A stretch of 64,000 bases of DNA. Source: Clostridium bovifaecis. Lineage in GTDB: Bacteria > Bacillota > Clostridia > Clostridiales > Clostridiaceae. The notes below the pieces were generated by a model. It was not told the DNA's origin. It did not search any database and saw only the letters and a program-made list of their open reading frames with translations. Positions 63,550-64,000 of this stretch are shown piece after piece; the stretch's first letter is position 1, and every line of letters begins with the position of its first letter. A program made the translations under genes and the position numbers. The stretch covers positions 589,249 through 653,248 of the forward strand of contig CP046522.1 of the NCBI GenBank assembly GCA_009738435.1, written 5' to 3'.

Positions 63550-64000
63550 ATGCCAAAGCCTAGTATTTTTAGTAGGGATTATGATGAAAAGATGAAGAAG
63601 AGAAAAAGAAGAAGGATAGTAATATTCATATCTCTTTTAGTTGTTGCTTTAGTAGTTTTGTTTAATGCAAGTATAAGCAATATGCTTGGGAAAAAGACTA
63701 AATCAGGGTTTGCAAATATTAAAGAAAAAATAACTTCTATATCTAATATTAAGTTTTTTAGCAAAGCTAAAGATGAAGATAAAGAGAATAAGAATAGTAA
63801 TGTTAAAGAAGATATTAGTAAAAACAACCAAGATGCTAAAAGTAATCAGATTAAAAATAATGCAAACCAAAAACCAATAAAGAAAGAAGTTCCTAAGACT
63901 GGTAGTTATTCTATTAAGCTTTCAAATGAAGAAGAAATAAAATTAATATATAGTATAGTAAATAATGAAAAACAATATACTCAGGTTCTTCCAAAGGGAA
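63550..64000 (+). CDS. Uncharacterised single-pass membrane protein, 3' end outside the window
   Basis: GGGAGGTGA precedes ATG 63550; 150 codons are present. The cytosolic N-terminus MPKPSIFSRDYDEKMKKRKRRR is strongly basic and is followed by one membrane helix (IVIFISLLVVALVVLFN). Next comes a Lys/Asn-rich low-complexity linker (EDKENKNSNVKEDISKNNQD), then the start of a folded part (GSYSIKLSNEEEIKLIYSIVNNEKQYTQVLP). I do not recognise the family from this portion. Confidence 0.75.
   Translation, partial: MPKPSIFSRDYDEKMKKRKRRRIVIFISLLVVALVVLFNASISNMLGKKTKSGFANIKEKITSISNIKFFSKAKDEDKENKNSNVKEDISKNNQDAKSNQIKNNANQKPIKKEVPKTGSYSIKLSNEEEIKLIYSIVNNEKQYTQVLPKG

Overview
The window looks like a chromosomal segment of a Clostridium sensu stricto (low-GC Firmicutes) species. 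The DNA is AT-rich, Shine-Dalgarno sites are strong (GGAGG), GTG and TTG starts occur, intrinsic terminators are frequent, and the gene content is typical: HelD, PcrA beside YerC and LigA, PyrR-type leaders, a guanine riboswitch before xpt, and CCA-encoding tRNAs in a dense array. No species can be named from the sequence alone.

Layout. 0-15 kb: sugar-phosphate metabolism and envelope genes (HAD phosphatase, a frameshifted metallophosphoesterase, pgi, a secreted YcdB/SLH-like protein on the minus strand, a PAP2 enzyme, helD, a minus-strand type I pullulanase, and a disrupted Y_Y_Y-repeat protein). 15-20 kb: a pseudouridine synthase, a strong candidate small-RNA gene with its own sigma-A promoter and terminator (15885-16038), yerC, and pcrA interrupted by a 361-residue intein with a GIY-YIG-like insert. 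20.3-28.7 kb: ligA, a small membrane protein, a minus-strand cupin/permease/permease-ferredoxin set, a Crp-like regulator, an unknown gene, an oligopeptide-binding lipoprotein and an unknown minus-strand gene. Every one of these carries one or more single-base shifts, and a ~130 bp segment is duplicated with only homopolymer differences, so much of this zone is probably low-quality consensus, not true gene decay. 28.8-31.7 kb: a tidy housekeeping operon (AIR-synthase-like protein, rph, rdgB-type pyrophosphatase, YfcE-type phosphodiesterase).

31.7-33.7 kb: 22 tRNA genes behind one consensus promoter and before one terminator, with a six-gene block repeated at an exact 1,024 bp offset. 34-43 kb: secreted lipase, small coiled protein, dicarboxylate/amino-acid symporter, then a guanine-riboswitch-controlled purine salvage operon (xpt plus a BMP-type nucleoside ABC transporter). 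42.9-52.4 kb: a MaoC hydratase, a PAS-containing sigma-54 activator, two matching activator-site candidates exactly 42 bp apart, a GG-N10-GC sigma-54 promoter, a CoA-transferase, and three consecutive GntP-family permease paralogs. This reads as a regulated uptake and CoA-activation module for a small (hydroxy) acid. 52.4-63.3 kb: the complete de novo pyrimidine set pyrB-I-C-F-K-D-E-carA-carB with two separate RNA-level control regions. The window ends in the start of an uncharacterised membrane protein.

A family of short palindromic repeats (ACTAATC/GCTAGTC-type arrays flanked by hairpins containing TTGCGNCGCAA) is scattered at about 1.7, 10.5, 12.9, 20.2, 58.0 and 63.4 kb. No CRISPR array, transposase, prophage or rRNA gene was seen.
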